A DNA stretch of 64,000 nucleotides, from contig NZ_QPER01000002.1 in the NCBI RefSeq assembly GCF_009455635.1, forward strand, positions 930,001 through 994,000, given 5' to 3'. Under the pieces are notes generated by a model. That model saw only the letters and a program-made list of their open reading frames with translations, searched no databases and was not told where the DNA came from. Positions 43,819 to 52,604 of this stretch are shown here, one piece after another (positions within the stretch are counted from its first letter, which is position 1; every line of letters begins with the position of its first letter). This DNA comes from Paraburkholderia agricolaris. GTDB lineage: Bacteria > Pseudomonadota > Gammaproteobacteria > Burkholderiales > Burkholderiaceae. A program made the position numbers and the translations under genes.

Positions 43819-45027
43819 ATGACCACGCGCGCAGGATGGATCTCTCGCCTCACGGTTTCAACGGTTCTATCGCTCGCGGCTGTCGGCGCGAGCGCGCAGC
43901 AGACCATCAAGATCGGTGAGATCAACAGCTACAAGGCGCAGCCTGCCTTTCTCGGACCTTACAAGAACGGTTGGAATCTCGCGCTCGACCAGGTGAATGC
44001 GGCGGGCGGTGTCTTGGGCAAGCAGCTCGAAGTGGTGTCGCGCGACGACAACGGCAATCCGGGCGATACGATCCGTGTTGCGCAGGAATTGATTGCACGT
44101 GAGCAGGTGCAATTGCTGTTCGGCGGTTTCCTGTCGAACACGGGTCTTGCGTTGACTGACTTTGCCAAGCAGAAGAAGATTTTCTTCCTTGCGGCCGAGC
44201 CGTTGACCGACAAGATCGTTTGGGCCGACGGCAACAAATATACGTACCGTCTGCGTCCTTCGACGTACATGCAGGTCGCGATGCTGGTGCCCGAAGCGGT
44301 GAAGCTGAAGAAGAAGCGCTGGGCGCTCGTGTATCCGAACTACGAGTACGGGCAATCGGCGGTGGCGACGTTCAAGAAGCTGATGACGGCGGCGCAGCCG
44401 GACGTGCAGTTTGTCGCCGAGCAGGCGACGCCGCTGGGTAATGTCGACGCGGGCGCGGTCACGCAGGCGCTTGCCGATGCGAAGCCGGATGCGATTTTCA
44501 ACGTGCTGTTTGGCGCCGATCTCGGCAAGTTTGTGCGCGAGGGTAATACGCGGGGCTTGTTCAAGGATCGCAGTGTGGTGTCGTTGCTGACGGGCGAACC
44601 AGACTATCTCGATCCGTTGGGGGCGGAGGCGCCGACTGGCTGGATCGTGACGGGGTACCCGTGGTATTCGATCGATACGGCGGCGAACAAGAAGTTTGTG
44701 GATGCGTATCAGGCGAAGTACCACGATTATCCGAGGCTTGGGTCGGTGGTGGGGTATTCGGCGCTGATGTCGATTGCGGCGGGGATCAGGAAGGCTGGGT
44801 CTACGGATCCGGATAAGCTTGCTGCCGCGTTCAAGGGCTTAGGAGTGGATACGCCCTTCGGGCCGATTACTTATCGGGCTCAGGATAATCAGTCGACAAT
44901 GGGGGCGTTTGTTGGGGTTACCGGGGTTAAGGATGGGAAGGGGGTGATGACTTCTTATCGGTATGTGGACGGCGCTAGTGTGCAGCCGTCGGATGCTGAA
45001 GTTAAGAAGTTGAGGGCTGGGGAGTGA
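43819..45027 (+). CDS. ABC transporter substrate-binding protein (branched-chain amino acid-type)
   Basis: A 402-residue periplasmic type I binding protein of the LivJ/urea/amide family. The signal peptide (SRLTVSTVLSLAAVGASAQ) is cleaved near residue 23. Typical features are IKIGEINSYKAQ, KNGWNLALDQVNAAGGVLGKQLEVVSRDDNGNPGDTIRVAQEL and the hinge region LVYPNYEYGQSAVATFKKL. ATG 43819 follows AACGGAG; the longer upstream frame reads through the 12-bp repeat. It completes the importer encoded at 34787-38243 and ends the operon. Confidence 0.9.
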   Translation: MTTRAGWISRLTVSTVLSLAAVGASAQQTIKIGEINSYKAQPAFLGPYKNGWNLALDQVNAAGGVLGKQLEVVSRDDNGNPGDTIRVAQELIAREQVQLLFGGFLSNTGLALTDFAKQKKIFFLAAEPLTDKIVWADGNKYTYRLRPSTYMQVAMLVPEAVKLKKKRWALVYPNYEYGQSAVATFKKLMTAAQPDVQFVAEQATPLGNVDAGAVTQALADAKPDAIFNVLFGADLGKFVREGNTRGLFKDRSVVSLLTGEPDYLDPLGAEAPTGWIVTGYPWYSIDTAANKKFVDAYQAKYHDYPRLGSVVGYSALMSIAAGIRKAGSTDPDKLAAAFKGLGVDTPFGPITYRAQDNQSTMGAFVGVTGVKDGKGVMTSYRYVDGASVQPSDAEVKKLRAGE

Positions 45028-45084
45028 GGGTTTTTTGCCTGTTCGACGGGGTAGTTTGGTTTGTTTTGGTTGGGGGCTTATGGC

Positions 45085-45335
45085 GTTGGCCTTTCCTTGA
45101 TTTGTTAGTGGTCTATTAGCGTTGCCCCTGTGCGGGGCGGCACCTACTTCTCTTTGCCGCCGCAAAGAGAAGTAGGCAAGAGAAAGCGGCTCAAACCGCT
45201 AATTCTTAAGCGGGTCCCCCGCACAGCCGCGGTAGTGGTGCATCTGGAATCTGTGTTCTCGCGCATTCCACCTTAGTGACAAGGGCGTCATACCTCCGGC
45301 GGCGCTGCGCGCGCCGACGCCCAGTTCATTGGGGC
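45085..45335 (+). repeat. Palindromic repeat copy C (intact)
   Basis: An intact ~250-bp unit: ggcctttccttg, TTAGTGGTCTATTAGCG (from 45105), the GCCCC/GGGGC hairpin, a perfect 15-bp palindrome (CCTACTTCTCTTTGC at 45143-45157, complement 45162-45176, 4-nt loop), GCGGGTCCCCCGC, GGTGCATCTGGAAT and a GC-rich inner end (ccggcggcgctgcgcgcgcc). It serves as the reference for reading the insertions in copies A and B. It lies between the binding-protein gene and the DinB gene; no gene in 45028-45383 is supported. Confidence 0.88.
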
Positions 45336-45383
45336 GTGCGCTGTTGTTCGTGTTCGCGGTGTCTTGTCGGGCGTTGTCGACGC

Positions 45384-45974
45384 TTAGCGGGAGTTGGGGA
45401 AAACATCGTCTGTCGCGGTGTTTATTGCTTCCGTTGCTGATTCCTCCTTGCCTTGGCGTCGGCGTGCGGGTTCCGTTCTGTGGAGATGAACGGCGTAGGT
45501 GTCCCACGGCAACTTGATGTTTTGTCCTGATCGGGCGGCCGCTTGAATCATCACCCGTCCCACTTCGCCGCGATGATAGCCACCATGTGTGACGACATGG
45601 GTCAGCATCTCTTCACGTGTCATGTACCCATTGTCACCGTCGGTAAATGCAAATGGAACAGATTGGGACAACGCGGTCGGTGTAACCGCTTTCACGTAGT
45701 CGAGATACCAGCGGTCCACAGCCACCAGTTCAGAACATAGTTCCTCCAGCTCAGGGGTGACAGGCGTATTGTCGGAAGAGAAGCCGTGACTGTCGCCAGC
45801 AAGATGAGCGGCGAAGATCTTGTTTACCACCAGGCAATGGTTCATCAGCCGAAGAGCAATATGCCGCTCCTCGGCATGACGTTCGGTGTCGAGTCCCTTC
45901 ATTGCTTCCAGGATTTCCTCATTCGCCCACGCCTGGTAGCGAAGCATCCGGAACAGCAGTTCGTTTGCACTCAT
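45384..45974 (-). CDS. DinB family (YfiT/DinB-like) protein
   Basis: A 196-residue four-helix DinB-superfamily protein. The metal-binding His triad is readable: LMNHCLVVNKIF near residue 48 and THVVTHGGYHRGEVGRVM near residues 130-147. The ATG at 45974 is preferred over an in-frame TTG at 45995. Members include thiol-transferases and stress-induced metal-binding proteins; no specific reaction can be assigned. It is enclosed by inverted repeat copies C and D, so it may have moved as a unit. Confidence 0.8.
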   Translation of the reverse strand: MSANELLFRMLRYQAWANEEILEAMKGLDTERHAEERHIALRLMNHCLVVNKIFAAHLAGDSHGFSSDNTPVTPELEELCSELVAVDRWYLDYVKAVTPTALSQSVPFAFTDGDNGYMTREEMLTHVVTHGGYHRGEVGRVMIQAAARSGQNIKLPWDTYAVHLHRTEPARRRQGKEESATEAINTATDDVFPNSR

Positions 45975-46209
45975 CGCGGCAATCTTCCCATTCAAATAAT
46001 TTGTGAGCTTCGCCTACATTATTTTCGGGCGAAGCCCCCATGTCCACTCGCATTTCAGCGCCCTGGAAAACAATGCGAAAGGCCCGCACCAGCGAGTTCG
46101 CGCGCGATAGTCAAAGCAATGATCACGACGGCGCTCACGTTCGGAATGCGCGAAAAAAGGCCGAAATACAAGACCAACAAGTCCACCGCCATTTCAGCGC
46201 CCCTTCCGG

Positions 46210-46530
46210 CGAGCACGTAGTGCGAGGCGGGAAGTATGACTGCCTTGTCACTGAGGCGGAATGTGCGAGGAGACAGATTCCAGATGCACCACTACCCCCT
46301 CCAAGCCAGGGGACCCGCTTATGAGCTAGCGGGGTAAAGCCGCTTTCTTTTGCCTACATTTCTTTGCGGCAGGCAAAGAAAAGTAGGTGCCGCCCCGCAC
46401 AGGGGCAACGCTAATAGACCACTAACAAATCAAGGAAAGGCCAAAAGCCCAGGATGGCAACGCCAAACAGACCACTAACATAGCAAGGAAAGGCCAAAAG
46501 ACCAGCTCAACAAGGAAACCGCCGAACAGG
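46210..46530 (-). repeat. Palindromic repeat copy D
   Basis: Inverted relative to copy C: ATTCCAGATGCACCACTACC, CTTTCTTTTGCCTAC, the central palindrome (ctttgcggcaggcaaag), GTGCCGCCCCGCACAGGGG and CGCTAATAGACCACTAA, followed by a duplicated tail (acaaatcaaggaaaggccaaaag repeated near 46480). The 45975-46210 stretch beside it has no gene that I can support. Confidence 0.85.
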
Positions 46531-46539
46531 CCCAACCCT

Positions 46540-46790
46540 TCATTCCTCCGCATCATGCTCAATCACAAACCGCCTCAAATAAGCCAGCACAGCGGCTTCC
46601 ACCCCCGATGATCGGCCGTGCTCTTTGACCCGGCATTCTCCTCATCGCCAAACAACGCCGACGGCGCATTATGTACATCCACTTCCTGCCCTTCACGAAA
46701 CACGCGAATCTCGTGAACGTCCTCAGCGTACTCGGCAACCCAATGCACACCCTCGATATGCGCGCCTGCGCGAACGGTAGGTATCTTCAT
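46540..46790 (-). pseudogene. Frameshifted small hypothetical gene
   Basis: It starts MKIPTVRAGAHIEGVHWVAE at ATG 46790 with GGGAGACGTCC upstream. In frame it reads to ...ALFGDEENAG and then an unconvincing tail ending near 46575. Removing one base in the GAGGAG run (near 46645) restores a natural-looking continuation, VKEHGRSSGVEAAVLAYLRR ..., ending at TGA 46540, for about 83 codons. It is either a pseudogene or a sequencing error. It lies directly outside repeat copy D. Family unknown. No gene is seen in 46791-47085. Confidence 0.5.
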
Positions 46791-47085
46791 GGACGTCTCC
46801 CGTCGGGCCGGACCACGGCGCCAACCCTTGCCATCACCATACGCCGTCCAGACGGCATGCGCGAGCGTTACAAGGCAACTTCCCCAGCTTTCGCTGCGCC
46901 GCAACGAGCCTCCCCGATGCCTGACCATGCGGCCGTCGACGCCCATACCGATGCCCGCCGGATCACATAAAAAAGTGCCAAATCTCCAGTAGACACCCCC
47001 TCAAACCACATCGGCCCTTGCGGCAAACAACCCCGGCACACGCGTTGCTCAGTCCACAGAGTCAACAGCTAACCGGAGAACTGTC

Positions 47086-47610
47086 ATGCCCGAACAGAAA
47101 ACCATCAAGCGTGCCCAGGCCGATAAACGTGCCGGCAAGGCATCAAGTACCAAGGCCGGGGAATTCATCAAGGAGCAGGTCGATAAGGTACGCGCCGGCA
47201 AGCACGGCGTGAGGTCGGCCAGGCAGGCTATTGCAATCGGTCTGTCGGAAGCGCGCCGTGCAGGCGTTGCGGTGAAGTCGCCGAAGAAGGGCGCGGCCAG
47301 CGAGGCAACCCGCAAGAAAGCGGCGAAGGATAACGCCGCGGGTCAGGGCAAGAGCACGGCGAAAAAGAGCGCGAGCAGCGAATCGGCAGCGAAACGCTCA
47401 CGTGCCGCAACCAACGCGTTGAAGCGTGAAAGCACCGCTGGTGTATCGCGCACGGCTTTGTCGAAGCAAACGAAGTCGGCCGCAGCAAAACGTCCGGCGG
47501 CGAGCCGTTCCGCAGCAGCGAAGAAAGCCGCCGCGACGAAGGGCGCCGCGGGCCGCTCGGCCGCAGCGAAGAAAGCTGCGCACACCAGGGCTACCCGCGC
47601 GCATCATTGA
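47086..47610 (+). CDS. DUF6496 protein with histone H1-like Lys/Ala tail
   Basis: A 174-residue very basic protein. The N-terminal half (about residues 30-65, KHGVRSARQAIAIGLSEARRAGV) matches the DUF6496 motif; the C-terminal half is a low-complexity AAKKAA/SRSAAAKKAAAT tail of the type seen in bacterial histone-H1-like DNA-binding proteins. AACCGGAG precedes ATG. I infer a nucleoid-associated or stress role; no enzyme motif is present. Confidence 0.78.
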   Translation: MPEQKTIKRAQADKRAGKASSTKAGEFIKEQVDKVRAGKHGVRSARQAIAIGLSEARRAGVAVKSPKKGAASEATRKKAAKDNAAGQGKSTAKKSASSESAAKRSRAATNALKRESTAGVSRTALSKQTKSAAAKRPAASRSAAAKKAAATKGAAGRSAAAKKAAHTRATRAHH

Positions 47611-47770
47611 AGTAAGGGAGTACCTGAGCAGACGTGCGGCGCGTCATGGAAACCTGCCGCACGGTGTCGACGCCTCACACCTGAGAGGGGATCGCTGCCG
47701 ACGCACGCGAGGCGGGGCAGCGAAGCGGCGCGCGCACCCCACGCGCGCCGCCTCTTTCCACGAGCCCTGC

Positions 47771-49099
47771 TTACTGCACGGTCGCCAGCACGTCGCCCAC
47801 GGTCTTGAAGATGTGCGCGATCTGTTCTTCGTCGATGATGAGCGGCGGCGAGAACGCGAGGATGTCGCCGGTAAAGCGCACCAGCACGCCCGCCTCGAAG
47901 CACTTCACGAACGCTTCGTAAGCACGCGCACCCGGCGCGCCGTCGCGCGGTTCGAGTTCGACACCCGCGATCATGCCGAGGTTGCGCACGTCCTTCACAT
48001 GCTTCGCACCACGCAGCGAGTGAGCGGCGGCTTCGAACTTCGGCGCCATCGTTGCAGCGCGCTCGAACAGGCCTTCGCGGCGATACAGGTCGAGCGTCGC
48101 AACCGCAGCGGCGGTCGCCGCCGGGTGGGCCGAATACGTGTAGCCGTGGAACAGTTCGATGGCGCCCTGTGCGCCGCTGTTGACGATCGAGTCGTGAATC
48201 GTGCGGCTCGCGGCCACTGCGCCCATCGGGATCGAGGCGTTGTTGATCGCCTTGGCCATCGTGATCAGGTCCGGCGTCACGCCGAAGTACTCGCTCGCCG
48301 TCGCCTTGCCGACGCGGCCGAAAGCGGTAATCACTTCGTCGAAAATCAGCAGGATGCCGTGCTTCGTGCAAATCTCGCGCAGCTTCTGCAGATAGCCTTG
48401 CGGCGGAATCAGCACACCCGTCGAGCCGGCCACCGGTTCGACGATCACGGCGGCAATCGTCGAGGCATCGTGCAGCGTGACAATGCGTTCGAGTTCGTCG
48501 GCGAGATGGGCGCCCCAGGCGGGCTGGCCTTTCGAAAACGCGTTGTGTTCAAGGTTGTGCGTGTGCGGCAGGTGATCGACCGCCGGCAGCAGCGCGCCGG
48601 AGAAGGTCTTGCGGTTCGGCGCGATACCGCCGACCGAAATGCCGCCGAAGCCCACGCCGTGATAGCCGCGCTCGCGCCCGATCAGACGGGTGCGCTGGCC
48701 TTCACCGCGCGAACGGTGGTACGCCAGGGCGATTTTCAGGGCGGTGTCGACCGATTCGGAGCCGGAGTTCGTGAAGAAGATCCGGTCGAGACCATCCGGC
48801 ATCAGTTCGGCAACTTTGGTGGCCGCTTCGAACGCCAACGGGTGGCCCATCTGAAAGGTCGGTGCGAAATCGAGCGTCGACAGTTGCTCGGTAATCGCCG
48901 CAACGATTTCGTCGCGGCCGTGGCCGGCGTTCACGCACCAGAGACCGGCGCAGCCGTCGAGCACTTCACGCCCGTCCGTGGTGCGGTAATACATGCCCTT
49001 GGCCGATTCCAGCAGGCGCGGCGCGGCCTTGAACTGGCGGTTGGCGGTAAACGGCATCCAGAAAGACGACAGATCGTCGATGACGGGGCGCGAAGTCAT
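47771..49099 (-). CDS. Class III omega-aminotransferase (beta-alanine/omega-amino acid:pyruvate type)
   Basis: A 442-residue PLP enzyme of the class III transaminases. The PLP-binding motif is LLIFDEVITAFGRVGKATASEYFGV followed by the Schiff-base Lys in LITMAKAINNASIPMGAV. The N-terminal SSFWMPFTANRQFK and GCAGLWCVNAGHG are typical of beta-alanine:pyruvate aminotransferases. ATG 49099 is preferred; an upstream in-frame start at 49126 adds nine residues. It is divergent from a MocR-type regulator, its likely controller. Exact amino donor unknown. Confidence 0.88.
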   Translation of the reverse strand: MTSRPVIDDLSSFWMPFTANRQFKAAPRLLESAKGMYYRTTDGREVLDGCAGLWCVNAGHGRDEIVAAITEQLSTLDFAPTFQMGHPLAFEAATKVAELMPDGLDRIFFTNSGSESVDTALKIALAYHRSRGEGQRTRLIGRERGYHGVGFGGISVGGIAPNRKTFSGALLPAVDHLPHTHNLEHNAFSKGQPAWGAHLADELERIVTLHDASTIAAVIVEPVAGSTGVLIPPQGYLQKLREICTKHGILLIFDEVITAFGRVGKATASEYFGVTPDLITMAKAINNASIPMGAVAASRTIHDSIVNSGAQGAIELFHGYTYSAHPAATAAAVATLDLYRREGLFERAATMAPKFEAAAHSLRGAKHVKDVRNLGMIAGVELEPRDGAPGARAYEAFVKCFEAGVLVRFTGDILAFSPPLIIDEEQIAHIFKTVGDVLATVQ

Positions 49100-49256
49100 G
49101 GTGTTCTCCTCGAAGTGGTCCCCCAAGGGACTTCCTTTGGGGCATAGCCAAAACTGTAGCGTTCGCGGTTTAATGGCGGCATAAACAGTTGACGCGGTGT
49201 GGCGCTAACTGTGTTGGTGGAAACGCGATAACTGTGCCGACTCCTCACTTCTGACC

Positions 49257-50672
49257 ATGATCGAACTACAACTGGAGCGCGACCGGCGCGCCGCACCCAC
49301 GCTCGTTGAGCAGGTGGTGCAGGGTTTCGCGAGCGCGATCGAAGCGCAGTCGCTGCGCGCGGGCGCGCTGTTGCCGTCGGTGCGGCAGTTGGCGCAAAGC
49401 CACGAACTGAGCACCTTCACGGTCACGGAGGCCTACAACCGTCTTGTTTCGATGGGCCTTGTGGTGGCGCGGCGCGGCTCCGGTTATCGGGTCGCGGCGC
49501 GCGCGCAGTCGGCACGGGCCGCTCCGACCGACTGGCAACCGCCGAGCCTGACAGCGACCTGGCTGCTGTCCGACGTGTTCGCCGACCATTCTGTGCCGAT
49601 CAAGGCGGGCGGCGGCTGGCTGCCGAACGAGTGGATCAACGAAACGGGTTTGCAGCATGCGCTGCGGGCCATGAGCCGGGTGCCGGCGGCACGGCTCGGC
49701 GACTACGGTCATCCGTACGGTTTCGCGCCGCTGCGCGAGCGGATCGCCGAGCAGCTCGACCGGCGCGGTTTGCCGGTCGACGTCTCCAACGTGCTGCTCA
49801 CGCAGGGCGCGACGCAAGGGCTCGATCTGATCGTGCGCACCTTGCTGCGGGCGGGCGACGCCGTGATCGTCGAAGATCCCGGTTATTGCAATCTGCTGCA
49901 GATTCTCAAGCTCGCGGGGCTGGTCGTGCATGGCGTGCCGCGCACGCCGGCGGGCGTCGATACCGACGTGCTCGAGGCGCTGGTCGCGCAACACAAGCCG
50001 AAGGCGATTTTCGTCAACACCACGCTGCAGAATCCGACCGGCGTGACTTTCGGCATGTCGGCGGCGTTCCGTCTGTTGCAGATCGCCGAGCGTCAGCGCA
50101 TGTGGGTGATCGAAGACGATGTCAGCCGCGAGCTGGCGCCGCCCGGCGCGCCTTTGTTTGCCGCTATGGAAGGCTTGCAGCGCGTGCTCTACGTAGGCGG
50201 TTTTTCGAAGACGGTGACGCCGGGGCTGCGCTGCGGCTATGTGGTCGCCGAGCGGGCGGTGCTGCGCGAACTGGCGCGCACGAAGATGGCGGTGGGTTTG
50301 ACTTCGTCGGAAGCGATCGAGCGGATCGTCGACAAGGTATTGCTCGAAGGGCGCTATGCGCGCCACGTCGAAGCTGTGAACGAGCGGCTCAAGCTCGTGC
50401 ATGCAACAGTCGAGGAGCGGCTCGATTCGCTCGGTCTCGAACTGTTTCACCGGCCGCGCGCCGGCCTGTTTCTGTGGGCGCGGCTGCCGATCGAGGCGGA
50501 ACGCGCGGGCGAGGTGGCGACCGCCGCGCTCACGCATGGCATCTGGCTCGCGCCCGGCTCCTACTTCCGTCCCGACGATGCGCCGAGTGCCTGGTTCCGT
50601 TTCAACGCACCGTATTCGACCGACGACGCGTTGTGGCGCTTCATCGAACGAATCGGACGCGGCGAGATCTAG
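49257..50672 (+). CDS. MocR/PdxR-type regulator (GntR HTH + aminotransferase domain)
   Basis: A 471-residue chimeric regulator. The N-terminal GntR winged helix (about residues 1-75: VVQGFASAIEAQSLRAGALLPSVRQLAQSHELSTFTVTEAYNRL) joins a class I aminotransferase-like domain (about 110-465) with TQGATQGLDLIVRTLL, NTTLQNPTGVTF and the PLP-Lys region YVGGFSKTVTPGLRCGYV. Such regulators sense PLP or an amino-acid-PLP adduct. It diverges from the aminotransferase gene with 157 bp between, so local regulation is likely. Confidence 0.9.
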   Translation: MIELQLERDRRAAPTLVEQVVQGFASAIEAQSLRAGALLPSVRQLAQSHELSTFTVTEAYNRLVSMGLVVARRGSGYRVAARAQSARAAPTDWQPPSLTATWLLSDVFADHSVPIKAGGGWLPNEWINETGLQHALRAMSRVPAARLGDYGHPYGFAPLRERIAEQLDRRGLPVDVSNVLLTQGATQGLDLIVRTLLRAGDAVIVEDPGYCNLLQILKLAGLVVHGVPRTPAGVDTDVLEALVAQHKPKAIFVNTTLQNPTGVTFGMSAAFRLLQIAERQRMWVIEDDVSRELAPPGAPLFAAMEGLQRVLYVGGFSKTVTPGLRCGYVVAERAVLRELARTKMAVGLTSSEAIERIVDKVLLEGRYARHVEAVNERLKLVHATVEERLDSLGLELFHRPRAGLFLWARLPIEAERAGEVATAALTHGIWLAPGSYFRPDDAPSAWFRFNAPYSTDDALWRFIERIGRGEI

Positions 50673-50688
50673 CCGGCCGTACTCGCGC

Positions 50689-51315
50689 TCAGGCGGACAG
50701 GCCGAGCAGCTTCAGCGCGATCGGATACAGCGAGAGCACCAGCAGCAGCGCCATCGCCACGTTGAAAATGCGCAGGCGCTTCGGGTCCGACAGCACGCGC
50801 CGCATCGCGGTGCCGAAACCGGCCCACAGGCAGATACACGGAAAACCGATCACGTAAAAGATCGCGGCCATTGCGATCGCGTTCATGCTGGTGCTCGCGC
50901 TCAGGTGGATCGTCGTGGCGGCGGTCAGCACCATCATCCACGCTTTCGGATTGACCCACTGAAACGCGATCGCCTCATGAAACTTCATGGGCCGGTGATC
51001 GCCTTTCTTGACCTTCAGTTCACCCGACGTGCCGATTTTCCACGCGAGATACAGCAGATACGCCACGCTCGCGACTTCGAGCACCGTGTACAGCACCGGG
51101 AAGTGCACGAAGGCTTCGCCCAGACCAATTCCCACTGACAGCATCAACAGGACGACCCCGGCACTGATGCCGGAAAGATGCGGCAGTGTGCGGCGAAAGC
51201 CGAAGTTGACGCCCGAGGCGAGCAGCATCGTGTTGTTCGGACCGGGCGTGATCGTGGTGACGAGCGCGAACAGAATGCCGGCGGGCAGCGCGCTGAGACT
51301 GAGGTAGGACATCAT
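50689..51315 (-). CDS. LysE family amino-acid/metabolite exporter
   Basis: A 208-residue membrane protein with about six helices. The family motif lies at residues 17-40 (LVTTITPGPNNTMLLASGVNFG), and the helix FQWVNPKAWMMVLTAATT is conserved. Two adjacent Met codons (51315, 51312) are possible starts; CCGGAG lies upstream. Members export lysine, homoserine, threonine or other metabolites; the substrate is unknown. The end is 16 bp from the convergent MocR gene. Confidence 0.85.
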   Translation of the reverse strand: MMSYLSLSALPAGILFALVTTITPGPNNTMLLASGVNFGFRRTLPHLSGISAGVVLLMLSVGIGLGEAFVHFPVLYTVLEVASVAYLLYLAWKIGTSGELKVKKGDHRPMKFHEAIAFQWVNPKAWMMVLTAATTIHLSASTSMNAIAMAAIFYVIGFPCICLWAGFGTAMRRVLSDPKRLRIFNVAMALLLVLSLYPIALKLLGLSA

Positions 51316-51527
51316 GGGTGGCTCCGGTGGCGATCAGTAAAACCGTAATAGCATTCTAACGAAGCGTGCCGGTACAGTACCTGTACGGTTTTTGGGATGG
51401 TGTCCGGTACAGGTGGCTTTGCGAGGGGCGCGTTAGCGCCTTAACCGTGAAACGACTGCATTCGTGAGATTCGCGCCAATATTAATGAGACGGGCGACAT
51501 AACGCAGTGGTGGCGCGGTCAGCCTTG

Positions 51528-51752
51528 ATGGATGGAAATCTCGTTGACGATCAGATGGCCCATCGGCCGCTCGAGCTCGAGAACCTCTATTCGCAGTCCG
51601 ACTTCTATGTGCTCGGAAACTTGTGCCCAACTGGGGGTGCGGATCAGTTTTGGGTGGACATCAACAGGCGCGGCTTCCTCCTGCCAATCAGCGCTAACAG
51701 GAAGCGCTTTACGATTGTTTTCAAGAGGATTCCCACTTCAGGACAACTCTGA
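51528..51752 (+). CDS. Possible small hypothetical protein
   Basis: A 74-residue frame starting ATG 51528 (MDGNLVDDQMAHRPLELENL) with a GTG alternative at 51507. Composition is protein-like, but there is no clear ribosome-binding site or recognisable family. It sits in the otherwise empty 51316-51949 stretch, in a region of lower GC than the surroundings. It may be a gene remnant. Confidence 0.25.
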   Translation: MDGNLVDDQMAHRPLELENLYSQSDFYVLGNLCPTGGADQFWVDINRRGFLLPISANRKRFTIVFKRIPTSGQL

Positions 51753-51949
51753 GTCGCTGCAGCGAGTCGGAGTGTTGAATTTTCGCCTCGACCGATCGTA
51801 TACGTCGCGGGCGCCCCGCCCCATTTTTAGCAAATTTTTCGTTCTTTCGATGGCGACGGATTAACTCCAAATTTGGCTTCTTTTTAACGGATTGGACTCC
51901 CTATCGTCGGCGCACACTGACATCGTGCCAATCGCGCAGGGAGTCTGAG

Positions 51950-52240
51950 ATGTCTTTCCGCCACCACCAAAATTACCAGTTCGAAGTTGGCCTGCCGGAA
52001 GTATCTATGTCCGATTGGAACGATCCTTCGCCGTACTCCGACGCGGGCATGATGCGCGGTCTGCACCTCGCGTCGGAGGCCGTGTTGCGCCTCGCGACGC
52101 AGACTCACAAAGCCGTCGCACGTGGCGACACGGTGGGCGCGGAAGTGGCGCGCATATCGCTCGAAAAGCAGTTGGCACTGACCACGTGCCTGATCGATGA
52201 GCTATTGCTCAAAGGTACCGACCAACCTACGGCACGTTGA
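51950..52240 (+). CDS. Hypothetical protein, 96 aa
   Basis: A 96-residue soluble protein with an N-terminal polar part and an amphipathic helical C-terminal part (MMRGLHLASEAVLRLATQTHKAVARGDTVGAEVARISLEKQLALTT). CAGGGAG precedes ATG at good distance. No named domain recognised. The next small membrane-protein gene follows after 54 bp, so they may be co-transcribed. Confidence 0.6.
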   Translation: MSFRHHQNYQFEVGLPEVSMSDWNDPSPYSDAGMMRGLHLASEAVLRLATQTHKAVARGDTVGAEVARISLEKQLALTTCLIDELLLKGTDQPTAR

Positions 52241-52294
52241 TTGGCCGTCAGGCCAGACAGAACTAATCGCAGTGTCGAACTTCTGAAGACCGTA

Positions 52295-52438
52295 ATGAGT
52301 GCCTTGACCGTAATTCTCAGCATTTGGATGATGGTAGCTATCTGCGCGATTCTCTTCATCCGCGGCGCCAGCCCGCGCGTTGAGCGGACCACCAAATCGC
52401 AGCAACGCCGCCCGGCGCGCTTTTCAATCACTGAGTAA
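52295..52438 (+). CDS. Small single-pass membrane protein, 47 aa
   Basis: A 47-residue protein starting MSALTVILSIWMMVAICAIL, one transmembrane helix (about residues 4-22) followed by a basic tail (RVERTTKSQQRRPAR). The start at 52295 follows CTGAAGA; an in-frame start at 52241 would add 18 polar residues directly after the preceding stop. Function unknown. Confidence 0.45.
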   Translation: MSALTVILSIWMMVAICAILFIRGASPRVERTTKSQQRRPARFSITE

Positions 52439-52604
52439 CAGCGATCAACCTGCCAGTAAGGCGGCGGCGGCCGCTTCTTCGCCCTCGCCCGAATTGCTTC
52501 CTTCGTTAAGTGATTGTCGCGAAGGGCGACAATCAGCAAACGCCGTGCTGCGGATACTCCGCGACGGCAAGGCAGACGGACAAGAGGGGACCGTCACCGG
52601 ACAG

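Noticed and set aside
47426..49147. Plus-strand open frame (573 codons) across the aminotransferase gene
   Set aside because: Arg/His-rich composition, no motifs, and it lies antisense to a transaminase with intact PLP signature.
51532..51864. 110-codon plus-strand frame in the low-GC gap
   Set aside because: Ser/Arg-rich translation, no ribosome-binding site, and it overlaps a slightly better candidate in another frame.
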